A DNA stretch of 64,000 bases from Ascochyta rabiei (Eukaryota; Ascomycota; Dothideomycetes; Pleosporales; Didymellaceae), in assembly GCF_004011695.2 (NCBI RefSeq), contig NC_082418.1, forward strand, positions 1,426,001 through 1,490,000. The letters run 5' to 3'. How positions within the stretch are numbered: the stretch's first letter is position 1; the number at the start of each line of letters is the position of its first letter. Below are positions 1 to 10,652 of the stretch, one piece after another. The translations under genes were made by a program, and so were the position numbers. Below the pieces are notes generated by a model. It was not told where the DNA came from. It did not search any database and saw only the letters and a program-made list of their open reading frames with translations.

Positions 1-3000
1 CACCTTATTAAGCTACCTATTAAACTAAATAGGGTAGCCTTAACAGCACTCTTAGACTTAGGAGCGTAAGCAAGTTACATATCTAGAACAGTAATATAGT
101 AAGCTAGACTCAGATTATATTGCAAGGAGAACACTTACTTGCTCTAAGTAGCTAATAGAGAATTAATACTAGATAAACCGCTAATTATGTTTAAAGTGAT
201 AGCAGCACCCCTACAGATACAGGGGCACTATAAGGAAATAAACCTAGACGTCTTTGTAAAGGCCACGCACAACGTTATACTAGGACTTCCCTAGTTACAG
301 AAGCACAACCTAAAGATAGACTAGGCATAAGAAAGACTTTTGTTAGAAGGATATAAATGCGGCACTAATACATCTACGCCTACGCAGCGCACGCAGCAGC
401 TAGTAGATAAGAAGGAGATTAACAATGTCTCTTTAACACATAAGACGCGCTAAGATAGAGCAGTTAACTCTGCAGATACTAAACGCCCTACAGATTACAA
501 AGCAAGAGTTAAGGAGAACAAGAGTGCACCTCCTGCTATCCCTATTGTTTACAGACAGTATGCAGAGATGTTTAGAGAAGAGCTTACAGTAAAAGCCCTA
601 CCTAAGCACAAACCCTAGGATTACAAGATTAAGCTCTAGGAAGAAAAGACACTAACTTTTAGGCTATTATACTAGTTATTAGAAAAGGAACTTAAAGTAC
701 TTTACAAGTATATTAAGGAGAACCTTAAGAAGGGATTTATTAGAAGATTAGAATTACCTGCAGGGTACCTAATTATGTTTGTTCCTAAGAAGGATAGCAA
801 GCTATAACCTTGCATTAACTTTAGGAAGCTTAATAAAATTACTATTAAGAACCACTACCTGCTCCTGAACATTACAGAGTTGCAGGACTGGCTAGCAGGA
901 GCTTAGTACTTTACAGCGTTAGACCTACAAGGCGCATACAACCTTATACGCATAAAGGAGGAAGAAGAATAGAAAATAGCATTTAGAACGCAATATAGAC
1001 TCTATAAGTACCTTATTATGCTGTTTAGTCTAACAAACGCACTAGCTACGTGTTAGGAGTTAATTAACAACGTCCTTAGAACACACCTTAACAGGACAGT
1101 AGTAGCGTACCTAGACAACATCCTAGTGTACTTAAAGACACTAGAAGAGCACACAAAACACGTCACTAAAGTGCTAGAATGCCTAAGACAGGCAGACCTA
1201 CAGCTTAAACCTAAAAAGTGTAAATAGCATAAGGAGGAAGTTAAATTCCTAGGGTACATTGTAGGACGATATAGAGTTAAGATTAGTCTAACAAAGGTAG
1301 AAGTAGTTAAGACTTAGCAGACGCTAAAGACGGTTAAACAGATCTAGGAATTCTTAGGATTTGTTAACTTTAACTGACGCTTTATTAAGGACTACTCTAA
1401 GATTGCAATCCTGCTAACAAAGCTTACGCGGAAGGATACACCATTTAAGTAGGGATAAGAACAGAACAATGCGTTTAAGGCACTTAAACAAGCCTGTATT
1501 ACACCTCCTATATTGATTATGTTTTGCAGTAGTAAACTAATACGCATAGAGACTAACGCCTTAGATCTTGCATTAGGCGCCTATATTACATAAGAAAAGA
1601 ATGGACTATAGTACCCTATTGCGTACTACTTACGTAAGTTCTTAGAACTAGAAGAACGCTATAATGTGTACAATAAAGAGTTGCTTACAATTATATTAGC
1701 CCTAGAACATTAGCAACTATATGTAGAAAGCTGCTTAGAACTTACTATCTACACTAACTATAAGAACCTAGTATACTTTACTACCACTAAGGTCTTAAAT
1801 TAATAACAAGTATGTTAGTCTAAGATACTTAGGTAATATAAATTTAAGATATTGTATACGCTAGGCAAGGACAATAGCAGAGCTAACGCACTTAGTTGAC
1901 AACACAGCCTTACTAGAGAAAAAACAATTAACTAGTTCGCAGTGTTAGGCATTAACAATAATAGATTACTTAGACTATTGCAGTAACTAAACAATATAAT
2001 GCAAATTAAAAACAAACAGCGCATTACATTAGACGTACTAGAGGAACTTTAGGACAAAATTATAGCTAATTACTACAATAACCTACTATATAGACACCCT
2101 AGAATTACACGTATAATAGAACTTATTAAGTAATACTATAAGTTTAGCAGTATAAAGGACAAGGTTACTAAATATGTTAAGAACTGTGTTAACTGTTAGT
2201 AAAATAAACACAGTACACATGCAAAATACAGAGAAATGCAGGTAATAGAACCACCTACAGCACTATAGACGAACATTACAATAGATTTTATTACACAGCT
2301 GCCTATCTTAAGAGACCCTGTTACTAGATACAACTATAACTTAATCTTTGTTATAGTTAACAGATTTACTAAGTACGCTAAGATAATACTGTTTTAACAT
2401 AGTTATACTGCAGAGCAGCTTACATAAGTGTTTCTAGATTAACACATAAGGCATTATAGCATACCAGAATTAATTATTAGTAATTAAGATAAGCTCTTTA
2501 CGTTAAATTACTGGACTACGCTCTTAGCAGCTATTAGTACCAAGAAGAAGCTTTTAACAGCCTATTATCTGCAGACAGATAGATAGACTAAAAGAACAAA
2601 TTAGACTATAGAAACATACCTACAGATATACAGCAACCAGTAGTAAGACAACTAGGTTTTACTGTTACCTATAGCACAGATTGCATATAACAACAAATTG
2701 TTAGAAGTAATAGGAGAATTACTATTCTTCCTAAATTACAGGATGCACCTAAATCTCTTTACCAGAAGTCTAGACACACTAATTTAGACTAAATTAGCAA
2801 TATCCTTAGTAGCAAGACTAAAGGAAGTGCATAAAAAGGTATAAGAAAATATTAGCAAGGCTTAAGAACAAGCAATCTCATATGTTAACTAGAAAAGAAA
2901 AACAGCACCTTAGCTAAAAGAGGGGGATAAAGTCTATCTTCTTACAAAAAACCTTCGCACATAAAGACTAACAAAAAAACTAGACTATGTTAAAGTTAGA

Positions 3001-3330
3001 CCCTTTTTTATTTCTAAGCAGATAAGCGTAGTTAACTATAGACTTAATCTGCTAAAGGATGTAAAGATCTATCCAGTGTTCTACATATCGCTATTGGAAC
3101 CAGCCAATCCTAGAACGCCCGTCCAAGAGAACTTCTATTATTAAGCTAATGGCGAGGATGAATAGGAAGTTGAAAAAATAGTTGCAGAAAAACGTACCCT
3201 ACAAGGCATTTAATATCTAGTTAAATGGTTAGGATACCCTAAATTGGAAAACACATAGGAGCTACCTACAAACCTTACAAATTGCCAGCAGCTACTAAAG
3301 AAGTTTCAGGAGTGTTAAAACCCCAGATAA
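1..3330 (+). mobile_element. Ty3/gypsy chromovirus remnant (gypsy-1), pol region, RIP-degraded, cut by window edge
   Basis: Translating through many TAG/TAA stops gives the pol order of a Ty3/gypsy chromovirus. An aspartic protease motif (LLDLGA, from an expected LLDSGA) is at about 46-72. Reverse transcriptase runs from about 720 to 1300, with VPKKD near 780 and an active-site box read as YLDN near 1104-1125. RNase H is at about 1540-1800. The integrase HHCC zinc region is at about 2085-2210 and its core starts near 2270. A C-terminal chromodomain (YLVKWLGYP) is at about 3165-3320. Gag and the 5' LTR lie off the left edge. The stops replace Q and W codons, as RIP would do. The element cannot encode a working protein. 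Class and order are secure; family is not. Confidence 0.9.
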
Positions 3331-3708
3331 CAGACCAGTTGATCACTTTAGCCTGGGCAGGCGCCTCCGGGTTAACAGACGCAATTGCTGAGTTTAACAC
3401 TTCCTGCTAATCTAATCGCTCTAAGTCTTTAGCATCCGCCGCACCTGCATTAAAAATCTGCTGCTCCTTCTGTTTTAACAAAACCTTCTGCTTACGCAGT
3501 TAGCAACCCTTTGCGCGCAACGCTCGCATCTCTGCTAGCGCAGCCTCTGCAATAGCTTCTTGCGCTTCTAGCGCCAAATCAGTTTCTTCCTCTTGTCTCC
3601 TTAGTTTTTCTATCTCCGCGTCAATGCAAGAGAAGTTTAGAGCTGGAACATCTACTGGTACACACGGCGCAGACCCCACGCAGACACAGTGTCCACACTG
3701 TTCACTTA

Positions 3709-3765
3709 ACGTGTTTTATAAGCGAGCGCCGCGTACAAGCGAGCGCCGCACCCCACCAGGTTTGC
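3709..3765 (+). repeat. Left TIR of pogo-1
   Basis: Begins ACGTGTTTTATAAG and contains a tandemly duplicated 13-bp subrepeat (AAGCGAGCGCCGC twice, separated by GTAC). It pairs with the right end over 57 bp with two mismatches. Confidence 0.92.
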
Positions 3766-5503
3766 ACATATCTGTAAGCGTGTATCTTAACAACGTAATA
3801 ACATAACAGTTAGACAATTATAGAGTAGATTAAGCAGTATCTAAAGTATCTTTCTTACACGTGCGTGAGTTATAACCAGTCTCTCTGCACCTTGTACAGC
3901 GCGCAAGAGCCTAGCGGCTGAGGCCTGATTGCTCGCCTCCTTAACGCTCTTCACGAGCAACCTGCTGATCAGCCTTACGTTAAGCAAGTATATCCTTGCT
4001 AGCTCCCTTTATTAAGACTCCTTGCTTCTGTATACGCTTTTTCTTGCGTTATTTCTGCTCTAATACTGCCTTATTAGCCTTCTTAAGGCTAGCGATCTAA
4101 TCGCTTATTAGCTTAGCAGAGAGCATTATTACCTTAGCGCCCTTTTTAAGCTAATTAATTGCTTTAATAATTAAGGCAGGTAATAAGCTCTTATGCTGAC
4201 GTACACGATTACGTATTAATATTAATTAAGCATTAAGCTTACGTACGTTGCTTGGCGTACAAGCCTCCTAGAGGGTCTCTGTAAGAGCAGCAGGAGAAGG
4301 TGTACGGAGCTGTACGTCTAGCTTTAATAGAACAGCGTCTGGCTAGAGGGGAACAAGGCCTGCGCCTTAAAAAGCTAAGCAGATATTAGCTAATGTGAAT
4401 AATTAATTAAAGGCTGCCTTAAACGCTGGTAGAAACTTAAGCTTAGTAATGTGGTTAATGTGGTGGCAGATTAGGCTCTTAATCTCACGACTGTACGCGC
4501 GCTTCAACAGCAAGAAGCAGCTAACATTAAGAGGCTGTAGCAGGTGTAATAAGTGAGGCGGCATACAGAGCGTGTAGATGTTGTTCTCCTTGCAGAGCTG
4601 CTTAAATTTAAGAGAGTGGTGGCTCTTGTGGCTGTTAAGGATAAGCAGGCGACGTGCGCCTACTACCTAAGCCTCTGTATGCTTAATAAAGTGCTTCAGC
4701 CACTTAACTCCAAGCTCGTTAGTTGTCCAGCCGTTGTTGCTGACTGCGATCGCCCAGTTGCGTGGGATCTCTGCCTCCTCGTACCAGGCAGACAAGTAGT
4801 ATTAGCCAGCAAAGATAAGGAAGGGTGGGATTGTCTAGCCAGCAGCGTTAATTGCAGCGATAACTGTCACCCACTCGCGATTGCCAGGCTGAACAGCTTT
4901 TAGCCTGCCTCTCCTCTCTGACCCTGTCACAACAAGCTAAGTTGTGATCTTGCCTATTATAAAGCCAGCCTTGTCAAAGTTGTAGACGTTATTATTGCAG
5001 ATGCTGTACCTAGCCTTTGTCTGCTCCACAAGCTTAAACCAGTGGCTAATTAAGACTAGATCCTTACAGAGGGCTCTCTGCCTATTGTACGCTTGGTTGA
5101 AACGCGTTGTAAGACTCTTAGTACGCTTAACAAAGTTGCGTGGCTAGTGGACGCTAACCTGACCTGCACCGCGCGCAGCTAGTAGCTTATTAGCTATATT
5201 ACGTACGGCTGCGTATATAGGCCTAAATCTACATTAGTCTAAGTTAAGTATATACTAGACTATTACCTCCTCTTCTATCTAGGTTAACTTCTTTAAGTTA
5301 GGTTAGCAATCACGTTAGGCAGGCTTGCTAGCGCGTTAGTGGCGGATTGTTCGTTCAGACACGTTATAGACAACAGCAGCATTACAATTACTCTGTATTT
5401 AATAGGAATTAATAGATAAGATAGCAAGCTAGATATCTGCTTTATTTGAAGCTAATATAGTAGCGCTGCGTTAAGCCATTGTACGTTGAGATAGGAGAGG
5501 TGC

Positions 5504-5560
5504 GCAAACTTGGTGGGGTGCGGCGCTTGCTTGTACGCGGCGCTCGCTTATAAAACACGT
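5504..5560 (-). repeat. Right TIR of pogo-1
   Basis: Inverted copy of the left TIR. The inner subrepeat carries one G-to-A change, and a second mismatch lies near the inner edge. It is followed directly by the TA target duplication. Confidence 0.92.
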
Positions 5561-5740
5561 TAACAACAACAGCTAACATAGTAACTTTTCTTTAGTACAG
5601 CGCTTACAGGTAACTATAACAGCCTAACCTTTGTTGTTTATGCGATTACTACGCTTGTGACAATAGACAGTACTGCAAGACGTTATTTAGTTAGCTTACA
5701 AGGACATAAGCCAGAGAGGAGGAGGATAGTGTTACAAACA

Positions 5741-6232
5741 TGAATCCTAAGAAGGGAATTACTAGGTTTTGTTGATGGATATTACAAGGCGGTACAATAG
5801 CTAGTAAGGAGGCTATTACTCTGCAGGTAATAATAAGACAACTTACGTGTAAGCCGCTAGGGCCCTAACAGGTAAAGCGTCCTATAAGATAAAGGCTAAG
5901 TAAGCTATAGGATTTATAGGATAAATAACTAGCGTCCTATAGGAATCCTACAGGATCCTATAAGACTTATAAGACTATAGAACTCTGTTCTATAAGACTA
6001 TAGGACATCTTAGGTATATAGTAAGTAGGAATACAACCCTTATAGTTTATATTTAACCTTATTAATTAAGTTTGTCTTTAGAATCTTAACCTGCTCTTAA
6101 ACTAGACAGTCTACTCTGTACTATTTATTGCACCCTATCTTTACAAGCTTTGCTTAGTTAATAACCCTAACTAATCCACTAGTGCTTATCCCTAAGAACC
6201 AATAGAATTAGTGCTTACAGTCTTTAACTAAA
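5741..6232. other. AT-rich retroelement remnant with short palindromic repeats
   Basis: No gene is visible. This is probably the distal end of gypsy-1, possibly its 3' LTR, but the partner LTR is outside the window so LTR limits cannot be set. Between about 5878 and 6010 variants of TCCTATAAGA/TCCTATAGGA recur many times in both orientations. Confidence 0.45.
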
Positions 6233-6835
6233 GTATAACTTTAACACTATGTTGTAAACTACTATGTTATAAGCTACTATGTTGTAAACTACTATGTTAT
6301 AAGCTACTATGTTGTAAGCTAAGATATTGTAGTCTGCTATATTATAAGCTAATATGTTGTAAACTACTCTATTATAAGCTACTATGTTGTAAGCTAAGAT
6401 ATTGTAGTCTGCTATATTATAAGCTAATATGTTGTAAACTACTATATTATAAGCTACTATATTATAAACTACTATATTATAAGCTACTATGTTATAAACT
6501 ACTATGTTATAAACTACTATATTGTAAACTACTATGTTGTAAGCTAATATATTGTAGTCTGCTATATTGTAAGCTACTATGTTGTAAGCTACTATGTTGT
6601 AGTCTACTATATTGGTAAACTACTATATTATAAGCTAATATATTGTAAACTACTATGTTGTAAACTACTATGTTATAAGCTAATATATTATAAACTACTA
6701 TATTGTAAGCTACTATATTGTAAGCTACTATGTTGTAGTCTGCTATATTAGTAAACTACTATGTTGTAAACTACTATGTTGTAAGCTACTATATTATAAA
6801 CTACTATATTGTAAGCTACTATATCGTAGTCTATA
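6233..6835. repeat. 15-bp AT-rich minisatellite, about 40 units
   Basis: A tandem array of a 15-bp unit close to TAAACTACTATGTTG, with variants such as AAGCTAATAT and AGTCTGCTAT in the same register. Variation between units is mainly G/A and C/T, as expected if RIP acted on the array. It ends abruptly where GC-rich genic DNA begins near 6840. Confidence 0.9.
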
Positions 6836-7490
6836 TTTCTGGGTCAGGGGATGGGGTTAGGTTTGTTGCGCGTGGCAAGTGGTGACTACTTGGTTGTTCG
6901 ATGGATACCGCGTAGCAGGGCGTCAAGATCTCGCGGGGGAGCAGTGAATAGTGAAGAAGAGCACCGTGTACAGAGAACCAGGAGTCCTGAATGTCGTGGG
7001 CCATTGTATGTGCTTAGGTTTTTTTTTTTTTCTTTTTTCTTAATATTTTTCTTATTTTTGGGTTTCGCTTGCTTCTCAGCTCAACTCACCAACACACAAC
7101 AAATACACACACACCCTCTCAAAAGCAACAACACTCACCCAGTAGCATGCCCGTAGCCAGAACAGATCTCGGACAGAGTCTGGCTCCTAGACGAGAGCTC
7201 CCAGGTACCGGTGTGGGACGTGGCAGCGGCGCCCGGCACATCGGTGGCCTGCGTGACCTGGACGGGGCTGTTTGGTTGCTCGAGCGTCCCTCGTGCGAGG
7301 CTGTGCCTTGGCTGCGACGGAGCTGGCTTGGAGGGTACTGGCTGTGGATTGCGTTTCTTTTGGCTCTTCTACGGGCATTGGGCTCGCTGCAACAGCCACT
7401 GACAGCACACCTAAACCTCCAACTCTGCACCTAAAAAGATAGAACGGGGAGAGAGAAGAGAAGAGAAGAGGAAGCTCTCAGCAACAAACA
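6836..7490. other. Intergenic, downstream of the methyltransferase gene
   Basis: The base composition returns to genic values here. There is a T-rich tract near 7018-7060. Open frames on both strands are short, overlap each other and show no recognisable domain, so I see no gene. Confidence 0.5.
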
Positions 7491-8676
7491 TCAGCCCCTG
7501 AATCGGTAAACATGCACATCGACCCTCTCCTCCCCCGACTGCATGTCGCCCGGTAGGTCGTAACGCAAGACTGCCGTCTCGAGGAACCCGGCGTCGGCCA
7601 TGAGCGAGAAGAAGACGCGCTCGCTTTCGTGGCGCAGTTTCAACGCTATGGCTACTACAGTGTGTGGGGAAGTGCGGGTGAGTGCAGTTAGGGTGCGGAC
7701 TAGTGCCGGACTGGGGGCGTTAGGTCTGTATTCTGCTCTGAAGCAAGGGGAGTGATAAGGGAAGGGAAGCACACACCTGCTATCAGGATTGTACGTGCAG
7801 TCAGCCGCCAGCACCATGTCGAGTTTGGACTCGGACTCGGCGAGCCAGGGGGGGAGGGGGGCGTCCCAGTCTAGCTCTGCGAACGAGACGAGGGAGCCCG
7901 GGGCCAGGGTGGAGTGGCTCAGGGAGAGGTTTGCCGAGACGATGTCGTGCGCTTCGGGCAGGTCGGTCAGGGTCACGGTGCAGTTTGGAAGGAGAGAGGC
8001 GAGGGTTATGCCGACTATCCCACACCCTGTGCCTAGCTCCAGGACGTTCAGGGTGCCGTTGGGCGGGGAGGGGAGGAGGGCGGTGGAAAGGGCGTGTGTG
8101 GAGTCGGGGAGCAGGGAAGACAAGTGGTGGGCGAGCGTGATGCCAGCGTCCCTTGGTGGTGGTTAGTAGGGAGGGTGCAGACACGGCGATGCGTGGGTAC
8201 CATAGATGTCGTGCTATGCTCTCCCCCGTCTCTTCCCACACACTGACGACGGCCTGTCCGATTGTGAAGCGGCGCTGCACCAGCTTCGCACCTCCAGCGT
8301 TTGGCGGCGAATTGAAGTCTGCGCTCCACGCCGACACGATGCCGTGTGCGTCGGGGTGAGACAGGTCGTGCAGAGCATCAGACTGCGCCTTGGGCTCTAC
8401 GCCAACGCGCACTCGCAGAGCACGGGAGGCGTAGGATTTCTTCAAGGGCAAGGAGATGGCCAGAGACCGCATCCCTGCGGCCCACTGGACGGTGCGCCAC
8501 ACGCACATCTCGCCGCCACGCTCTGGGGAGACGAGCTCGGCGGCCAGCTCGACATGGTGAGGGAAGAACGAGTCGCCCAGGTCCGAGGTGATTGTGACCA
8601 GGCAGAACACGTGACTCTTGGTGGCGCCCTTGTCGGTGGTGATGCGCGGGGGCTTGAGGAAGCGGACGTACCGCAT
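7491..8676 (-). CDS. METTL21/Rkm5-like SAM-dependent protein methyltransferase (Methyltransf_16 type)
   Basis: Predicted as three exons (8676-8201, 8151-7777, 7725-7491), giving 361 aa. Intron 1 (49 bp, donor GTACCC, branch CTAAC) and intron 2 (51 bp, donor GTGTGT, acceptor CAG) both keep the frame. Across intron 1 the join restores LWDAGITLA, typical of this family, followed by SAM-binding motif I (ELGTGCGIVGI), LTDLPEA, and DMVLAADCTYNPD near the family's post-I/IV region. The N-terminal half (MRYVRFLKPPR onward) is the usual fungal extension. Members methylate lysines on proteins such as chaperones, translation factors or ribosomal proteins; the substrate here cannot be told. I chose the ATG at 8676. 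An ATG at 8802 would only add a Pro-rich leader. The gene is divergent to the next one across a microsatellite-filled promoter. Confidence 0.85.
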
Positions 8677-8805
8677 GGGTGCGGAGGGGGAGGGGAGGGG
8701 AGGGGAGGGGGGCGGACGTGGGGTTGGGGATGCACTAGCTTCTTTGCCGGGTGAATGGCGCGCAAGGGCGTCATCGTTGGAGGTTGATGGACTTGGCCGC
8801 ATCAC

Positions 8806-9076
8806 GAGACGAGACGAGACAACACAACACGATACGACACGACACGACACAATACAACACAACACAACACAATACAACATAACACAACACAATACAACAC
8901 AATACAACATAATATAACACGACACAACACAATACAACACAACACAACACTACACCACACAACACCACACAACACCACACAACACCACACAACACCACAC
9001 AACACCACACAACACAACACCACACAACACAACACAACACCACACAACACAACACAACACCACACAACACCACACG
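8806..9076. repeat. (ACAAC/ACACAAC)n microsatellite in a divergent promoter
   Basis: About 270 bp of near-perfect AC-rich short tandem repeats (ACAAC, ACGAC, ACACAAC, ACACCAC mixtures) fill most of the 482 bp between the methyltransferase start (8676) and the next gene start (9159). The flanks resemble one another: GTTGATGGAC followed by a GC-rich bit and CATCACGA occurs on both sides (about 8782 and 9080). Long open frames here are repeat artefacts. Confidence 0.92.
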
Positions 9077-9158
9077 ACGTTGATGGACATTCGCAGCATC
9101 ACGACACCACACCACACGGCTCCAGGCGCCTCCAGGCGACGTCCGTCTGCGGTCCACC

Positions 9159-10652
9159 ATGTACCGCCGCGGTGATCCTCGCTGGAACCGCACGATCCAG
9201 CACATCTCGGAGAACATCGAGCACGCCAACGAGGCGGCGGCGGAGAACCTCTACGGCTTCACGCAGCGCTACGTCAGCCCGTGCGTGGCCTCGCTCACCA
9301 CGTGCTGCAACGCCGTGACGGCCCCGTGCTTCGCGTCGACCGGCGGCCGGAGGCGCAACAAGGCGCGCGCGCGCGGGCGGGCCGAGCTGAGCTTCGACTT
9401 CTACGACGACTGGGAGCACGACGAGAGCGACGGCCTGCTGGGCTGGGGCAACGACAGCCTCGAGCGCTTCCTGGGCGCCGCCAGCAACTACGGCACCACC
9501 GCCCAGCCCGCCCGCCAGCGCGCCATGAGCTACGGCCCGCGCGCCCGCGACCCGCGCTTCGACGCCGCGAGACGCAAGTCCGCCGCCCACGCCCACGCCC
9601 GCGACGCCCAGGACCCCACGCTCATCCCCGGCTCCTCGTACTTTGGCTTCCTCGGCCGCCTGCCCTTCAAGCTGGGCGGCCACGGCCTGCGCTACAAGCC
9701 CAGCGCCGCCGACCTGACCGACCACCCGGGCGCCCAGCACCAGCGCCGCAGCCTCGACGAGGAGCAGCCGCTGATCGAGGACAGCGACGAGGACCGCGAC
9801 GGGCACAGCGACCCGCACCGCGCCACCACCCTCGCCCACCCCGGCAGCGACGTCAGGACGCACCGCCGCGCCCGCAGCGACACGCACACCTCGGGCCACA
9901 CCACCGACTCGTTCAGCTCGCGCGGCGACATCTTCCCCTCCGAGGACGAGCTCGACGACGCCGTGCCCCTCGACGACGAATTCACCATTGCCCTCGAGCG
10001 CCGCACCACGGGGCAGTGGGACGACGGCGTCAGCCCTGGGAGCGGACGCAACACGCGCAGCAACAGCAAGCGCCCCAGCCGCAGCGCAAGCTCACGCACC
10101 GTCAGCAGCGGCAAGCGGAGCGACGACGACCCACGGCCGGCCCACGCATCCAACAACATCATCGAGGAGGTCGACATGGATGCTGACCTCAACATGCCCA
10201 CCCTGGACGAGCTGTCCCGCGAAGAAGACCAGCTGCGACGAGCCGAGGAGGCAGGCGTCGCGCGCAAGAGACACGAAGCCAAGCAGCTGGCCCTCCAGCG
10301 CGGCCTGGCTCCCTCGGCGCCTGCAACACCGCACTCGACGATGGACGGCCGCGATGTAGCAGACTTTCCATCCCCTAGCTCTAGCGAGCCAGTCCTTGAA
10401 CAAGACGGGCTCCCACACGCACTCGATGCAGGCTCGCCGGCGAGCACACGGCCTAGCACCGCGGTCAGACGGGGGGATGCAGGTGTTGATGCAGATAGCA
10501 AAGCACACGTCCAAGCCGACGTTGGTGCAGATGGAGACGCACCTGTAGCAGCAGAAGCAAGGCAAGGGCAAGAGGAAGAGCAAGAGAAGGCGCAAAGAAA
10601 AGCAGAAGAGCTAGAAGACTTCGTCCCAGCGCGATTACCGCGTTTTGGCTAA
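9159..10652 (+). CDS. Conserved fungal protein of unknown function (497 aa)
   Basis: An uninterrupted 497-codon frame with strong GC-rich third positions. The N-terminus (residues 1-110) looks conserved and folded: MYRRGDPRWNR, a helical stretch (HISENIEHANEAAAENLYGF), a cysteine cluster (SPCVASLTTCCNAVTAPC, residues about 40-57), then RGRAELSFDFYDDWEHDE and LLGWGNDSLERFL. The remainder is low-complexity, acidic or Ser/Arg-rich and probably disordered, with a short charged helix near LSREEDQLRRAEEAG. The cysteine cluster could be an acylation site, which would suggest membrane association, but that is inference. I recognise the N-terminal pattern as recurrent in filamentous ascomycetes without an assigned function. 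The start follows CCACC, a good context. Confidence 0.85.
   Translation: MYRRGDPRWNRTIQHISENIEHANEAAAENLYGFTQRYVSPCVASLTTCCNAVTAPCFASTGGRRRNKARARGRAELSFDFYDDWEHDESDGLLGWGNDSLERFLGAASNYGTTAQPARQRAMSYGPRARDPRFDAARRKSAAHAHARDAQDPTLIPGSSYFGFLGRLPFKLGGHGLRYKPSAADLTDHPGAQHQRRSLDEEQPLIEDSDEDRDGHSDPHRATTLAHPGSDVRTHRRARSDTHTSGHTTDSFSSRGDIFPSEDELDDAVPLDDEFTIALERRTTGQWDDGVSPGSGRNTRSNSKRPSRSASSRTVSSGKRSDDDPRPAHASNNIIEEVDMDADLNMPTLDELSREEDQLRRAEEAGVARKRHEAKQLALQRGLAPSAPATPHSTMDGRDVADFPSPSSSEPVLEQDGLPHALDAGSPASTRPSTAVRRGDAGVDADSKAHVQADVGADGDAPVAAEARQGQEEEQEKAQRKAEELEDFVPARLPRFG

Larger units (their letters stand above)
3709..5560 (-). mobile_element. pogo/Fot1-type DNA transposon (pogo-1), RIP-inactivated
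   Basis: A 1852-bp element bounded by 57-bp terminal inverted repeats with two mismatches and flanked by TA on both sides (3707-3708 and 5561-5562). The minus strand encodes a decayed DDE-1 transposase. Around 4550-4900 it reads [25 protein letters not shown] and [15 protein letters not shown], the hallmark C-terminal catalytic block of pogo/Fot1 transposases. The second catalytic aspartate region reads LILNSHKSH where LILDGHxSH is expected, so the Asp and the next Gly are both lost through G-to-A changes. It sits inside the antisense ORF of gypsy-1 and is therefore younger than that element. Confidence 0.9.
3340..5740 (-). pseudogene. Antisense Cys-motif/coiled-coil ORF of gypsy-1, split by pogo-1
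   Basis: On the strand opposite pol, just beyond the chromodomain, a decayed reading frame runs from about 5740 to 5563, is interrupted by pogo-1, and resumes from 3706 to about 3340. The first part reads a cysteine motif, TCKRCTKEKLLC (C-x2-C-x6-C). After the transposon it continues with a second cluster, QCGHC then APCVPVDVP, and a charged coiled coil (DAEIEKLRRQEEE, later LRKQKVLLKQKEQQ). From memory this matches a very common transposon-associated protein of ascomycetes with two Cys clusters and a coiled coil; its function is not known to me. A few in-frame stops remain. The join across the transposon is inferred from the matching frame and order of motifs. Confidence 0.6.

Noticed and set aside
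4553..4903. 116-codon plus-strand frame inside pogo-1
   Set aside because: Reverse complement of the transposase catalytic region; antisense shadow.
6233..6835. CRISPR-like or centromeric array
   Set aside because: Units are contiguous 15-mers without spacers, in a eukaryotic setting; an ordinary minisatellite.
8677..8940. Longer N-terminus for the methyltransferase
   Set aside because: It would be encoded by the microsatellite and a Pro-rich spacer; family members start near MRYVRFLK.
8771..9229. Long minus-strand frames of repeated VVLCCVVL-type peptide
   Set aside because: Translation of the AC-rich microsatellite; no start context or domain.
9099..10501. Large minus-strand and alternative-frame ORFs over the 497-aa gene
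   Set aside because: GC-rich shadow frames (Ala/Gly/Val- or Arg/Pro-rich); the plus-strand frame has the conserved N-terminus.
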